NCBI GenBank assembly: GCA_041725895.1
Contig: JBGRQA010000009.1
Coordinates: forward strand, 62,001 to 126,000
Length of the DNA: 64,000 bases
DNA from: JBGRQA01 sp041725895
GTDB taxonomy: Bacteria > Bacteroidota > Bacteroidia > Bacteroidales > Marinifilaceae
Direction: 5' to 3'
Shown here: positions 17,136-25,703 of the stretch, in pieces
Position numbering within the stretch: the stretch's first letter is position 1
Layout: each line of letters starts with the position of its first letter
Translations under genes and position numbers: made by a program
Notes under the pieces: generated by a model
Databases searched by the model: none
Seen by the model: the letters and a program-made list of their open reading frames with translations, nothing else
Told to the model about the DNA's origin: nothing

Positions 17136-18044
17136 ATGGAATGGACAACAACAATTGAAAATTTTAAGACCTATCTGACCTTGGAGAAATCTCTTTCCAA
17201 GAATTCAGTAGATGCTTACATTAATGACATTACCAAGCTTACCACTTTCTTACGGGAGAAAAAAATGGAACTTAGCCCGGAACAAGTGGAGCTGCAAACT
17301 CTGAAGGATTTCGTTGCCTGGATTAACGATGCAGGGACTTCTCCCCGCACCCAAGCTCGAGTGATTTCCGGTATTAAGGCATTCTTTAAATATCTTCTTT
17401 TGGAAGAAATTATTGAAAAGAATCCTACCGCTCTGTTGGAAGCACCAAAAATTGGACGGAAGCTTCCTGATACCCTTACTGTAGAGGAGATTGATATTTT
17501 GGTGAAGGCTGTTGATATGAACAAAGCCGAAGGTCAAAGAAACCGTGCCATCCTGGAAACATTATATTCTTGTGGATTGCGTGTATCTGAATTAATCGAC
17601 TTAAGAGTATCCAACCTGCATTTCCGCATGGGTTTCATTAAAATACACGGTAAAGGAAACAAGGAGCGTTTAATTCCAATTGGAAAAAGAGCCAAAAAGG
17701 AAATTAAACTATACCTTAAAAATTACAGAGGCAAACTGAACATCGACAAAGACAGTGAAGACATCCTGTTCTTGAACCGTCGTGGTCGTAAGCTTTCTCG
17801 TGTAATGATCTTTACTATTATTAAAAACCTTTCGAAGAAAGTTGGTTTGAAAAAGAACATCAGCCCACATACCTTCCGTCACTCATTCGCTTCTCACCTT
17901 GTTGAAGGTGGTGCTGATTTGAGAGCTGTACAGGAAATGTTGGGACACGAATCAATTCTTACCACAGAGATCTACACTCACCTGGATCGAGAGTACCTAA
18001 AGGAAACCATTAAAAATTTCCACCCAAGATCAAAAGATCAATAA
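17136..18044 (+). CDS. xerD: Tyrosine recombinase XerD/XerC type
   Basis: This tyrosine site-specific recombinase resolves chromosome dimers at dif with FtsK. It is 302 residues long, with the N-terminal SAM-like core-binding domain (about 1-90) and the catalytic domain after it. The full catalytic set is present: R149 (CGLRVSEL), K173 (HGKGNKER), H245 and R248 (HTFRHSFASHL), H271 (LGHESI) and the nucleophile Y280 (TEIYTHL). Nothing around it suggests an integron or mobile element, which favours a housekeeping Xer protein. XerC versus XerD cannot be settled from one copy; D is my preference. Confidence 0.88.
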   Translation: MEWTTTIENFKTYLTLEKSLSKNSVDAYINDITKLTTFLREKKMELSPEQVELQTLKDFVAWINDAGTSPRTQARVISGIKAFFKYLLLEEIIEKNPTALLEAPKIGRKLPDTLTVEEIDILVKAVDMNKAEGQRNRAILETLYSCGLRVSELIDLRVSNLHFRMGFIKIHGKGNKERLIPIGKRAKKEIKLYLKNYRGKLNIDKDSEDILFLNRRGRKLSRVMIFTIIKNLSKKVGLKKNISPHTFRHSFASHLVEGGADLRAVQEMLGHESILTTEIYTHLDREYLKETIKNFHPRSKDQ

Positions 18045-18070
18045 AGATTATTAGTCTTAAACTATAGAAA

Positions 18071-18100
18071 AACGATCGGCCAAGCCGGTCGTTTTTTTTT
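18071..18100 (+). terminator. Terminator of the xer gene
   Basis: AACGATCGGC (18071-18080) pairs with GCCGGTCGTT (18084-18093), with one G-T wobble, and is followed by a T-run. Confidence 0.85.
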
Positions 18101-18291
18101 GTCCAAAATCGAAAATGGCACATTGGAGAACTATTTCATCCATCCCATCCGGAACAAAATCTACAAAAGAACGCCCCATTGAAAAAATATCGAATTTGAT
18201 AGCAACAAGAATAAATTGTGTTGCATAACACATTGTTGTTTTGAGAAATATGGGATTGACTGAAAGGAATAAACAAAAATCATAGCAGAAT

Positions 18292-18306
18292 TTCACATCA
18301 TGTGAA
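18292..18306. promoter_or_regulatory. 15-bp palindrome upstream of pckA
   Basis: TTCACATCATGTGAA is a perfect palindrome around a central C, about 100 nt upstream of the pckA -7 box. The size and form suit a dimeric regulator site; no regulator can be named. Confidence 0.45.
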
Positions 18307-18406
18307 CGATCTTCCCCACGGTAAAAGTAGTAAAACTTATTGAGAAATAATAAGATAAAAATTCAAAAAAAATATTCACATAGTAGGATTATTACATCTA
18401 TCGTCA

Positions 18407-18414
18407 TACTTTTG
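18407..18414 (+). promoter_or_regulatory. -7 box of the pckA promoter
   Basis: TACTTTTG matches TAnnTTTG 26 nt before the pckA start. No clear -33 TTG at 19-20 nt was found, which may point to activator dependence. Confidence 0.55.
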
Positions 18415-18440
18415 AAGTCCAAACCTATTATATTTTTTTT

Positions 18441-20099
18441 ATGAACACTATTGATATTAATTTCATTGACGAATTAAAAACAGCTTTATTGAATCACGCA
18501 AACGTTTCCGAGAATCCTTCCAGAACGGAAATAATTGAAGAATCGATTCAAAACAAAGAAGCAATTACTACCAATAACGGAGCTTTGGCAACCTGGACTC
18601 CAAGTCACTCAACAGGAAGAAGCCCCAAGGATACTTATATTGTAAAAAATCCTGAAAGTCAACAATACATTGACTGGACCTCACCCAATAATATTGGTAT
18701 GGACCCGCAAACGTTTGCAATGGTTTTTGAGGATGCCGTTAAAGTTTTAAGTGAAAAGGAAAGAATATATACTACCGATCGTGTAATCGGAGCAGATTCA
18801 AAACATGCGCTTCAGGTAAAAACCATTAGCGATAAAGCCTTGAATCAATTATTCGTTGATAACATGTTCCGTCCCGTACCTGAGGATATTGAGCAGTCTA
18901 TCTTTAATGGGAAAGACTTCTACCTAATAGCCCTACCAAACGATTATCTGAACAAAGATCGTTACAAAGGGTTGGTACGTAACCTTCCTAACGGAGAAAC
19001 ATCCGATATTTGTGTAGTTGTTGATTTCGATCGTAGAATCGGTATTGTATACGGTTCTAAGTACATGGGTAGTATGAAGAAGTTGATGTTTACCGTTATG
19101 AATTACTACCTGCCGTTTGAGGGTGTATTGCCATTGCACTGCTCAGCAAATGAAGGCAAAAATGGGGACTCAGCATTATTACTTGGACTATCAGGCACCG
19201 GTAAAACAACTCTGTCTGCAGATCCAAACCGTTCCCTACTAGGTGATGATGAGCACGGATGGAATGATGATGGTATTTTCAATTTTGAGAATGGATGTTA
19301 CGCCAAAATGATCGATATCACTCCTCAATCGGAACCAGAGATTTACGATGCAGTAATGCACAATGATGACTACAGAAAGCATGGGGCTATTATTGAAAAT
19401 GCAATGATCTACCCCGACGGTACCATTGATTACTTTGATGATCGCTTCACACCTAATTCAAGAGCCTCTTACCCTCTGGAATTCCTGAAGAACATTAAGA
19501 AATCCTCAAAATCCGGGCATCCAAACACCATTCTATTCCTTACTGCCGATGCCTATGGAGTATTGCCTCCTGTATCCAAATTAAGTAAAGAACAAGCTAT
19601 GCTTTGGTTTTTGATGGGATATACCTCAAAACTAGCCGGTACCGAAACCGGAGTAACTGAACCTCAGGCTACCTTCTCTCGTTTCTTTGGACAACCATTT
19701 ATGCCAAGCAATCCGGATATCTACGCAGGAATGTTGGGTGAAAAAATGGAGAAACACAATACACAGGTTTTCCTAATCAATACCGGATGGAGCGGTGGTG
19801 CCTACGGAACCGGAGCCCGTATCAAACTAAAATACACCCGTGCTATGGTTGATGCAGCTTTGAAGGGAGAATTAAATGATGTTGAATACGTAAAGGATGA
19901 ATTGTTCCACCTGAACGTTCCAACTTCATGTCCTAATGTTCCGGAAGAAATTCTAATTCCTGTGAACACTTGGGAAGATAAGAATGCTTACAAGGAAACT
20001 GCTGAAAAACTAGCAGGAAAATTTGCTGCGAATTTTGACAAAGCCTACGGAGATAAGAATATTGAAGAAAATATCGCCTGTCAATGTCCAGGAAAATAA
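18441..20099 (+). CDS. pckA: Phosphoenolpyruvate carboxykinase (ATP)
   Basis: PckA interconverts oxaloacetate and PEP using ATP/ADP. In anaerobic Bacteroidota it often runs in the PEP-carboxylating direction towards succinate. The 552-residue protein has the ATP-type signatures: the kinase loop GLSGTGKTTLSADP (Walker-like residues about 249-256), the metal-binding LLGDDEHGWND and the GWSGGAYGTGARIKL segment. The C-terminus ends in a Cys-containing CQCPGK tail. It is monocistronic, with its own promoter and terminator. Confidence 0.97.
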   Translation: MNTIDINFIDELKTALLNHANVSENPSRTEIIEESIQNKEAITTNNGALATWTPSHSTGRSPKDTYIVKNPESQQYIDWTSPNNIGMDPQTFAMVFEDAVKVLSEKERIYTTDRVIGADSKHALQVKTISDKALNQLFVDNMFRPVPEDIEQSIFNGKDFYLIALPNDYLNKDRYKGLVRNLPNGETSDICVVVDFDRRIGIVYGSKYMGSMKKLMFTVMNYYLPFEGVLPLHCSANEGKNGDSALLLGLSGTGKTTLSADPNRSLLGDDEHGWNDDGIFNFENGCYAKMIDITPQSEPEIYDAVMHNDDYRKHGAIIENAMIYPDGTIDYFDDRFTPNSRASYPLEFLKNIKKSSKSGHPNTILFLTADAYGVLPPVSKLSKEQAMLWFLMGYTSKLAGTETGVTEPQATFSRFFGQPFMPSNPDIYAGMLGEKMEKHNTQVFLINTGWSGGAYGTGARIKLKYTRAMVDAALKGELNDVEYVKDELFHLNVPTSCPNVPEEILIPVNTWEDKNAYKETAEKLAGKFAANFDKAYGDKNIEENIACQCPGK

Positions 20100-20116
20100 A
20101 CTATTGTATTCGAAAT

Positions 20117-20143
20117 AAAAAAGCCCCTATTCGGGGCTTTTTT
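20117..20143. terminator. Bidirectional terminator between pckA and the NRDE gene
   Basis: AAAAAAGCCCC / GGGGCTTTTTT with a 5-nt loop separates two convergent genes and offers T-runs both ways. Confidence 0.85.
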
Positions 20144-20163
20144 ATTCTTCCATTCGAACCATT

Positions 20164-20919
20164 TTATTCCTGGGCACATTGAAATGGATTGGAAGAAAAG
20201 TTATCTTTTCGGTAAGAAAAATGGGAAATTTTGTCATTTAAAAGATCCTCGTAATACAATTCCAAGTGAGCATCTTCCCATTTTATGGATGTGATACTAA
20301 CAGTCATCACTTTCCCATCTCTGTTCATGATTAAATCGTTCCTTTCGTCCCCACCCCCTCCATTATGATGAAATTCCAATATTGAATTCTGGGTTGATTC
20401 AAATTTTGTCTCCAACCAATCTTTAAACCAGGATTCCCTCTTTTTCCAAATATTTTGGGGATATAAAGTCGCTGAAGACCACATTCGCGGATCACTTTCC
20501 GGAAGTACCCGAAAATGAATGGAAGTTCCATCCCATCGAAGTTCTTGTAATTGAACCGAATTATCGTGTTTAACTACAATAAGAGTAAATGGCTCGATAC
20601 CTTTAAAGTAATAATCCCTTATAAACTCAAGTGTATCGGAATAACCAAAATACTCCAAAGCCATTACTCCCCGGCTCTTTCTATATTTCATTTCTCGTTG
20701 ATGACGCACGAAAGCGCCATTCAGCAAACAAATAGTGGTATTGCTGCCGTTGGAAGCCATCCAGGTGCCTGAAGCTTCCAAATCCCGGGGATAAAGTAAA
20801 ACCTCCCCCTTATGATTGTAATACATAGGGGAAACGGTTGGACGCGAACCACTTTCATCACGATTGGTTGTCAGGATAAATCCATTACTCTTATAAGGAA
20901 TATAAGTTAGCGTGCACAT
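20164..20919 (-). CDS. NRDE (TANGO2) family protein
   Basis: This 251-residue protein starts MCTLTYIP and carries the defining Asn-Arg-Asp-Glu motif at residues 19-22 (TTNRDESGSRPT), an N-terminal nucleophile-like arrangement with Cys2 at the start. The TANGO2/NRDE family is conserved from bacteria to humans, with a proposed role in heme or lipid handling but no agreed activity. It overlaps the upstream DinB-like gene by 13 nt, so the two are cotranscribed and probably translationally coupled. Confidence 0.88.
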   Translation of the reverse strand: MCTLTYIPYKSNGFILTTNRDESGSRPTVSPMYYNHKGEVLLYPRDLEASGTWMASNGSNTTICLLNGAFVRHQREMKYRKSRGVMALEYFGYSDTLEFIRDYYFKGIEPFTLIVVKHDNSVQLQELRWDGTSIHFRVLPESDPRMWSSATLYPQNIWKKRESWFKDWLETKFESTQNSILEFHHNGGGGDERNDLIMNRDGKVMTVSITSIKWEDAHLELYYEDLLNDKISHFSYRKDNFSSNPFQCAQE

Positions 20920-21446
20920 TGGTCATCCCTGAATTTTACAGTGGAATAGGCAATTCCAAAATTATTATCCACTTTAACTTTAACAAATTCTTGCTGCAGA
21001 GCAATTCGAATAATGGCCATATGGTGAATGGCATGTTCAATATTATAAACCAATTCACGCTCGACATTTGTATTCAACCTGTGCTTTTCCCCCTCCTGAG
21101 CGTAGCTTACTTGCATTTCAAGCACAGAATTATTTTGAATTCCACTCACCCATTGCGATAGTTCCTGCAATTTTTCGAGAGCAACATCTACTTTTGTTTC
21201 AAGAACCAGACTATGCTTTCGATGATCGTAGTTTACAATTCCGTTCTCCATTCCCAACATCAACCGATCATAAAATTCAATAATATGACGTATGTGTTTA
21301 CCGATAGAGTTATCCAACAAAAGGGACAAATCTCTGGAATATTCTTCAGAAGTTAATTGAGAACAAAGATCTGAAAGCTGGTTCAGAATTTCATTAGTCG
21401 TATTTATCAATTGCATGGATTGAGGATTTGAACTTTCAATATACAT
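20907..21446 (-). CDS. DinB-like metal-binding four-helix protein
   Basis: This 179-residue, largely helical protein has a likely metal triad: one His in the N-terminal GKHIRHIIEFYD motif and two in the C-terminal NIEHAIHHMAIIR motif. That is the layout of the DinB/YfiT-like putative metal-dependent hydrolase superfamily, some of whose members are thiol S-transferases. A downstream in-frame ATG (MQLINTTNEIL, residue 11) is an alternative start. It overlaps the NRDE gene by 13 nt. The substrate is unknown. Confidence 0.78.
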   Translation of the reverse strand: MYIESSNPQSMQLINTTNEILNQLSDLCSQLTSEEYSRDLSLLLDNSIGKHIRHIIEFYDRLMLGMENGIVNYDHRKHSLVLETKVDVALEKLQELSQWVSGIQNNSVLEMQVSYAQEGEKHRLNTNVERELVYNIEHAIHHMAIIRIALQQEFVKVKVDNNFGIAYSTVKFRDDQCAR

Positions 21447-21795
21447 CTGCTTTAATTGTTCCTTCTCCTATTCAAGATATTAAAATTATTTCTGAATTCA
21501 TAAAAAGAACTTTGCCTTACCAACTATCCTTCAAATATTACACCACAAAAAAAGCATTGGTTTGCAGGGCTCTGCAGATAGACACCCTCATTTACTTACG
21601 ATATTTCGTTATTCTTCCGGAATATTAACAAAAAATGTACTAAATTGAGTTATGAGGATTTCGATCTGGTAGAACAATCAACAAGAGTGATGGTAATGCG
21701 TTGATCCCAAAATCCATCAAATTTTTTGCTTGTTATCTTTAGAAACCTTAGCATTCCTGATCTGATTGTAATTTAAAATTAATCGATTATAGTTT
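21447..21795. other. Divergent region between DinB-like gene and sigma-54 activator
   Basis: This 349-nt gap contains no gene. It carries a copy of the activator palindrome at 21596-21611. I could not find a well-spaced -24/-12 promoter for the activator gene itself here. Confidence 0.45.
21596..21611. promoter_or_regulatory. Putative activator-binding palindrome, copy 1
   Basis: TTACGATATTTCGTTA differs at two positions from the perfect site TTACGAAATTTCGTAA found downstream of the activator gene (23698-23715). Its place 185 nt before the activator start suggests autoregulation. Confidence 0.5.
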
Positions 21796-23664
21796 ATGCT
21801 TGGAAATATTGATGATTTTACGAAAACACTGAAGTTCTCTCACTTTACTATTGAGAATCTACATGACTCAATTCTGTGGATTGATGAAAAGGGAAGAATC
21901 ATCCGGGGGAATCAATCGGCTTGTGATCTATACGCTTGCACAAAGGAAGAAATCCTCCAACTACACTTATGGGAGCTACTCTCTGCCATCAAGGAGGATG
22001 AATGGCCCACTCATTGGAAAAATTTGGCGCAGAGTAAGAAATTGATGTACGAATCAGATTTCTTCATAACAGAAGGAACCTCCTTCAAGGTGGAAGTCAT
22101 CGAGAACTATCTCGAATTCGAAAAGGAAGGTTATGGTTGTTGCTTTATTCGTGATATTTCCAGGCTTAAATCATCAGAAACCCTCTTGCGAAAAATTACA
22201 AAAGGAACAGCCAATAAAATCGGAGAGGATTATTTCATTTCTCTGGTAAAAAACATTACCCAAACCATCGGTTCTCAATATGTGGCAGTAACAGAATGTT
22301 TAACTCCGGACCGAACCCGCCTGAGAACCCTCGCCTATGTAAAAAGTGAGAAAATTTTGGAGAACATTGAGTACGAAACCAAGGATACTCCCTGTGAGAT
22401 CGTGATGGAAGGTAAGGACTTTGTGTGCTCCCAGGACCTAGAGAAGGAGTTTCCACGAGAAAAGGGGTTTCAATTCTATTTTGGAGTACCAATTTATGAT
22501 TCTAAGAAGGAAGTTGTGGGACATATTGCCGGCTTTGATTCTCAACCTCGCAAATTAAGAAAGCACGAACTGGAAATCTTAAAAATTTTTGCTGCCCGTG
22601 CCGGAGCCGAGATTGAAAGGAAGAACGCTGAATTTCAACTTCACGAAGCACTCAAAGAGATCCAGGTATTGAAAGACAAGCTTCAGGCAGAAAACACCTA
22701 CCTGCAGGAAGAGATCAAATTGGATCACAATTTTGACGAAATCATTACACAAAGCAAACTGTTTCGCAAAATCCTCAGCAAAGTAGAACAAGTAGCCTCC
22801 ACCGATGCCACCGTTTTAATTCTGGGAGAAACAGGTACTGGAAAAGAATTGTTAGCCAGAGCCATTCACAATATATCCAAACGCAGAGATCGCGCCCTGG
22901 TCAAAGTAAACTGCGCAGCCTTGCCTTCTACTCTTATCGAAAGTGAACTTTTTGGGCACGAAAAGGGAGCTTTTACCGGTGCCCTTGCCAGGAAAATAGG
23001 GCGATTCGAATTGGCCAACGAAGGCACACTATTTCTGGATGAAATCGGTGAACTCCCTCTGGAACTTCAGAGTAAACTGCTTCGGGTTTTGCAAGAGGGA
23101 GAATTTGAACGATTGGGAAGCAGTAAAACTAAAAAAGTAAACGTACGCATCATCGCCGCCTCGAATCGCAACCTGGAAAAAGAGGTGGATAATAATAGTT
23201 TTCGATCCGATCTGTACTACCGCTTGAATGTTTTTCCCATCCAATCTCCAGCACTCAGAACCCGAAAAGAAGATATTCCTCTTCTGGTTCGTCATTTCGT
23301 ACGAAAATTCGGTCAAAAAATGGGAAAATCAATCGATAAAATCCCACTAGCCATACTCCACAAACTGGATGCCTACAATTGGCCGGGAAATGTAAGAGAA
23401 TTGGAAAATGTTATTGAAAGGGCAGTTATTCTCAGTCCTGGCAACACCCTTCAGTTGGATGATTGGTTACCTCCTCAATCACTGGACAAAATAGCTGAAG
23501 GAATTGGAAAACTGGATGATGCTATCCGACAACATATATGTAAAACCCTGGACCATTGCAATTGGAAGGTTAGTGGAAAAAACGGGGCTGCTCAACTACT
23601 GGGAATGAAACCAACTACCCTTGAATCGAAAATTAAAAAATTGGGCATCATCAAAAAAAAATAA
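21796..23664 (+). CDS. Sigma-54 dependent transcriptional activator (PAS-GAF-AAA+-HTH)
   Basis: This 622-residue enhancer-binding protein drives RpoN promoters by ATP-dependent remodelling of sigma-54 polymerase. An N-terminal PAS domain (about 14-110, ILWIDEKGRIIRGNQ) and a GAF domain (about 145-275) form an FhlA-like sensor half. A coiled coil follows, then the AAA+ domain with Walker A GETGTGKE (about 344-351), the sigma-54 contact loop GAFTGA (about 391-396) and Walker B TLFLDEIGELPL. A short Fis-type helix-turn-helix closes the protein (about 595-622). There is no receiver domain, so it senses a small molecule or redox signal directly. Matching palindromes flank the gene and a -24/-12 promoter lies downstream. 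Confidence 0.93.
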   Translation: MLGNIDDFTKTLKFSHFTIENLHDSILWIDEKGRIIRGNQSACDLYACTKEEILQLHLWELLSAIKEDEWPTHWKNLAQSKKLMYESDFFITEGTSFKVEVIENYLEFEKEGYGCCFIRDISRLKSSETLLRKITKGTANKIGEDYFISLVKNITQTIGSQYVAVTECLTPDRTRLRTLAYVKSEKILENIEYETKDTPCEIVMEGKDFVCSQDLEKEFPREKGFQFYFGVPIYDSKKEVVGHIAGFDSQPRKLRKHELEILKIFAARAGAEIERKNAEFQLHEALKEIQVLKDKLQAENTYLQEEIKLDHNFDEIITQSKLFRKILSKVEQVASTDATVLILGETGTGKELLARAIHNISKRRDRALVKVNCAALPSTLIESELFGHEKGAFTGALARKIGRFELANEGTLFLDEIGELPLELQSKLLRVLQEGEFERLGSSKTKKVNVRIIAASNRNLEKEVDNNSFRSDLYYRLNVFPIQSPALRTRKEDIPLLVRHFVRKFGQKMGKSIDKIPLAILHKLDAYNWPGNVRELENVIERAVILSPGNTLQLDDWLPPQSLDKIAEGIGKLDDAIRQHICKTLDHCNWKVSGKNGAAQLLGMKPTTLESKIKKLGIIKKK

Positions 23665-23697
23665 TGAGGATGTTTTTATCAGCTTCTCCTCTCCTCA

Positions 23698-23715
23698 TTT
23701 ACGAAATTTCGTAAA
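23698..23715. promoter_or_regulatory. Putative upstream activator site, copy 2
   Basis: TTTACGAAATTTCGTAAA is a perfect 18-bp palindrome, followed by a half-site CACGAAAT at about 23718-23725. It is centred about 110 nt before the predicted start of the sigma-54 transcript, a usual enhancer distance. Confidence 0.65.
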
Positions 23716-23789
23716 AACACGAAATAACAGGGTGCAACACACAGAGCAACATCATGCTAAACCGCTGCTTATCACCATTTTACAACCAC

Positions 23790-23805
23790 CGGCATAGCTC
23801 TTGCT
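23790..23805 (+). promoter_or_regulatory. Sigma-54 type -24/-12 promoter of the trx-like operon
   Basis: CGGCAT-N5-TTGCT fits the sigma-54 consensus (TGGCAC-N5-TTGCA/T) with correct spacing. Predicted +1 is near 23816, 23 nt before the thioredoxin-like start. It lies between the activator gene and the operon it probably controls. Confidence 0.65.
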
Positions 23806-23838
23806 TTTACAATACATAAATGAAGTAATCATAGTAAT

Positions 23839-24186
23839 ATGTTTGTGGAAATGACTCAATACCCCAATATCATCTCAATTAAAGCTAGTAGCCTTAAAGA
23901 AATTCTCACGCAGGAAACTGCAGTAATAGTGGAATTTGGAACAATCTGGTCTGGAGCGTCGCATATTGTAGCTCCCATTTTAAACAATTTAATGAATGAT
24001 TTTCCAGACATTAAAATGTTTCGATTGGATGTAGAAGAATCACCTGAAATTGCCCGGGATTATGGAATTTTTGAATTTCCGACCTATCTGTTTTTTAGGA
24101 ATGGAATTCTTCAGGATCATGTTGTAGGCATTACATCCAGACAAATACTAAATGAAAAATTACAGGAACTAGCTCAAAACAAATAG
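23839..24186 (+). CDS. Thioredoxin-fold protein lacking the CxxC motif
   Basis: This 115-residue thioredoxin-like protein keeps the fold hallmarks: the strand AVIVEFGTIW, the buried Asp-containing strand FRLDVEESPE and the cis-proline in FEFPTYLFF (Pro81). The active site WCGPC is replaced by WSGAS at residues 37-41, so both redox cysteines are serines. It cannot act as a dithiol oxidoreductase and may be a chaperone, adaptor or sensor. It is the first gene after a sigma-54 promoter and is followed after 7 nt by the ATP-grasp gene. Confidence 0.85.
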   Translation: MFVEMTQYPNIISIKASSLKEILTQETAVIVEFGTIWSGASHIVAPILNNLMNDFPDIKMFRLDVEESPEIARDYGIFEFPTYLFFRNGILQDHVVGITSRQILNEKLQELAQNK

Positions 24187-24193
24187 GAAGCAT

Positions 24194-25294
24194 ATGAAAT
24201 TCAAAGCAAAAACACCCCTCTTTCTGATAAAATGGTTCAATTACGAATATTGGCCCATGTGGTTGTTCTATGCCCCTATGTTTTTGTACGGTATTGTTCT
24301 GGCTATCCGGGCACGGTCCTTCACTTATTTCACTGCAGCCAATCCGGGTATGAAATATGGTGGCGCTTTCGATCTTCCCAAAATGAATCTTCTAAACCAA
24401 CTCAAAGCTCAACATTACCCTCATAGTATTTTAATTCCCAAGGGAGAATCCTTGCCAGGAGTTCTCAAAAAGATCTATAGAGAAAAGATGGATTTTCCCC
24501 TCATCGGAAAGCCTAACATTGGTGAACGGGGAATTGATGTTGAGAAAATAAATAACGTAAAAGAGTTGAATGAATACCTGATCAACCGAAGATACGATAC
24601 CATATTTCAAGAGTTTATTGATTTCCCGATAGAACTGGGCGTTTTTTATTACCGCTATCCGGATGGAACCGGTGATGGCATTTCATCAATTGTAAAGAAG
24701 GAATTCCTTTCCGTAACAGGCAATGGAAATTCAACTTTGGGAGCATTACTGCAAAAAAATACAAGAGCTCGCTTCCGGCTGGATTACCTGAAAAAAAAAT
24801 ACGAGAAACAATGGCACACTATCATTCCCAATGGAATTCTCATGAAAATAGAACCTATCGGAAACCATAACCGGGGAACCAAATTCCTTAATGGCAACCA
24901 CCTAATCAGTGACCATTTACTGGAGGTTTTCCGTGAAATATCAGCCCCCCTTAAAGGCTTCTACTATGGACGATATGATTTGAAGGTCCCCTCTCTGAAT
25001 GACTTAATCAATGGAAAGAATATCAAAATCATGGAACTAAACGGGGTGAATTCGGAACCGGCTCATATTTATGATCCCGCTTTAAGCATTTGGCATGCAT
25101 ACAAAACCGTAATTCAACACATGCATATTGCATTCAAAATAAGTCAACAAAACAGGAAAATGGGTGTGAAAACCTCACCTCTCCTTTCCCTCCTAAAGGA
25201 CCTGTATTCACACCTTTACTATTCGAAAAGCAAAACCAATAAAGAAAAACAGGAATACAATACTATTCCTGAAACCATCGAATATCACAATTGA
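24194..25294 (+). CDS. ATP-grasp family membrane-associated protein
   Basis: This 366-residue protein has one hydrophobic N-terminal segment (about residues 20-40, WPMWLFYAPMFLYGIVLAI). An ATP-grasp-like body follows: the nucleotide-side motif FPLIGKPNIGERGIDV, QEFIDFPIELGVFYYRYP, then the metal-binding YGRYDLKVPS...KIMELNGVNSEPAHIYDP. ATP-grasp enzymes join a carboxylate to an amine or thiol through an acyl phosphate, but neither substrate is evident. Similar proteins are sometimes labelled D-alanine ligase, which the sequence does not support. It lies in the sigma-54-controlled operon after the Cys-less thioredoxin. Confidence 0.75.
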   Translation: MKFKAKTPLFLIKWFNYEYWPMWLFYAPMFLYGIVLAIRARSFTYFTAANPGMKYGGAFDLPKMNLLNQLKAQHYPHSILIPKGESLPGVLKKIYREKMDFPLIGKPNIGERGIDVEKINNVKELNEYLINRRYDTIFQEFIDFPIELGVFYYRYPDGTGDGISSIVKKEFLSVTGNGNSTLGALLQKNTRARFRLDYLKKKYEKQWHTIIPNGILMKIEPIGNHNRGTKFLNGNHLISDHLLEVFREISAPLKGFYYGRYDLKVPSLNDLINGKNIKIMELNGVNSEPAHIYDPALSIWHAYKTVIQHMHIAFKISQQNRKMGVKTSPLLSLLKDLYSHLYYSKSKTNKEKQEYNTIPETIEYHN

Positions 25295-25319
25295 TAAATC
25301 ATTTCAAACATTAATAGTT

Positions 25320-25703
25320 ATGAAAAACAAAAAAATCATATTAATTGCACGAATCGTGTTAGGCTTGGTACTTGTAGTATTCGGCCTCAACAAATTTATC
25401 GGGTTCATGCCAATGCCTCCCATGCCAGAGGCGGCAAGTAGTTTAATGGAGGCATTCGGGGCTGCGGGATACATTTTTCCCATGCTGGCCATTGTTGAGA
25501 TAATTGTCGGGCTCATGCTTTTGATCAACCGGTTTGTGGCTATGGCCCTACTGTTCCTGTCTCCTTTAAGTGTGAATATCATTCTCTTTCACCTAGCTCT
25601 CGATCCCGCGGGAATTGGCGCAGGAGTCCTGGTTTTCTTGCTAAACCTCTACCTTTTGCTAGCAAACAAAGATAAATACGATCCTGTTCTAAAATCGCAA
25701 TAG
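25320..25703 (+). CDS. DoxX-like membrane protein
   Basis: This 127-residue protein has four predicted membrane helices. The opening IILIARIVLGLVLVVFGLNKFIGF is characteristic of the DoxX/YphA-like family (small quinone-linked or oxidative-stress membrane proteins), as is the central GAAGYIFPMLAIVEIIVGLMLL. It is the third gene after the sigma-54 promoter, 25 nt past the ATP-grasp gene, and probably cotranscribed. Its molecular role is unknown. Confidence 0.78.
   Translation: MKNKKIILIARIVLGLVLVVFGLNKFIGFMPMPPMPEAASSLMEAFGAAGYIFPMLAIVEIIVGLMLLINRFVAMALLFLSPLSVNIILFHLALDPAGIGAGVLVFLLNLYLLLANKDKYDPVLKSQ

Larger units (their letters stand above)
18101..18440. other. Upstream regulatory region of pckA
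   Basis: This 340-nt gap carries no gene. It contains the palindrome at 18292-18306 and the -7 box at 18407-18414, so much of it may be promoter and control region for PEP carboxykinase. Confidence 0.5.

Noticed and set aside
17136..18044. Tyrosine recombinase as a sign of an integron or integrative element
   Set aside because: Housekeeping neighbours, no attachment repeats, no cargo or phage genes and standard Xer length; best read as XerD/XerC.
24194..25294. D-alanine-D-alanine ligase label for the ATP-grasp protein
   Set aside because: Lacks the Ddl N-terminal domain and signature motifs and has a membrane segment; only the general ATP-grasp layout is supported.
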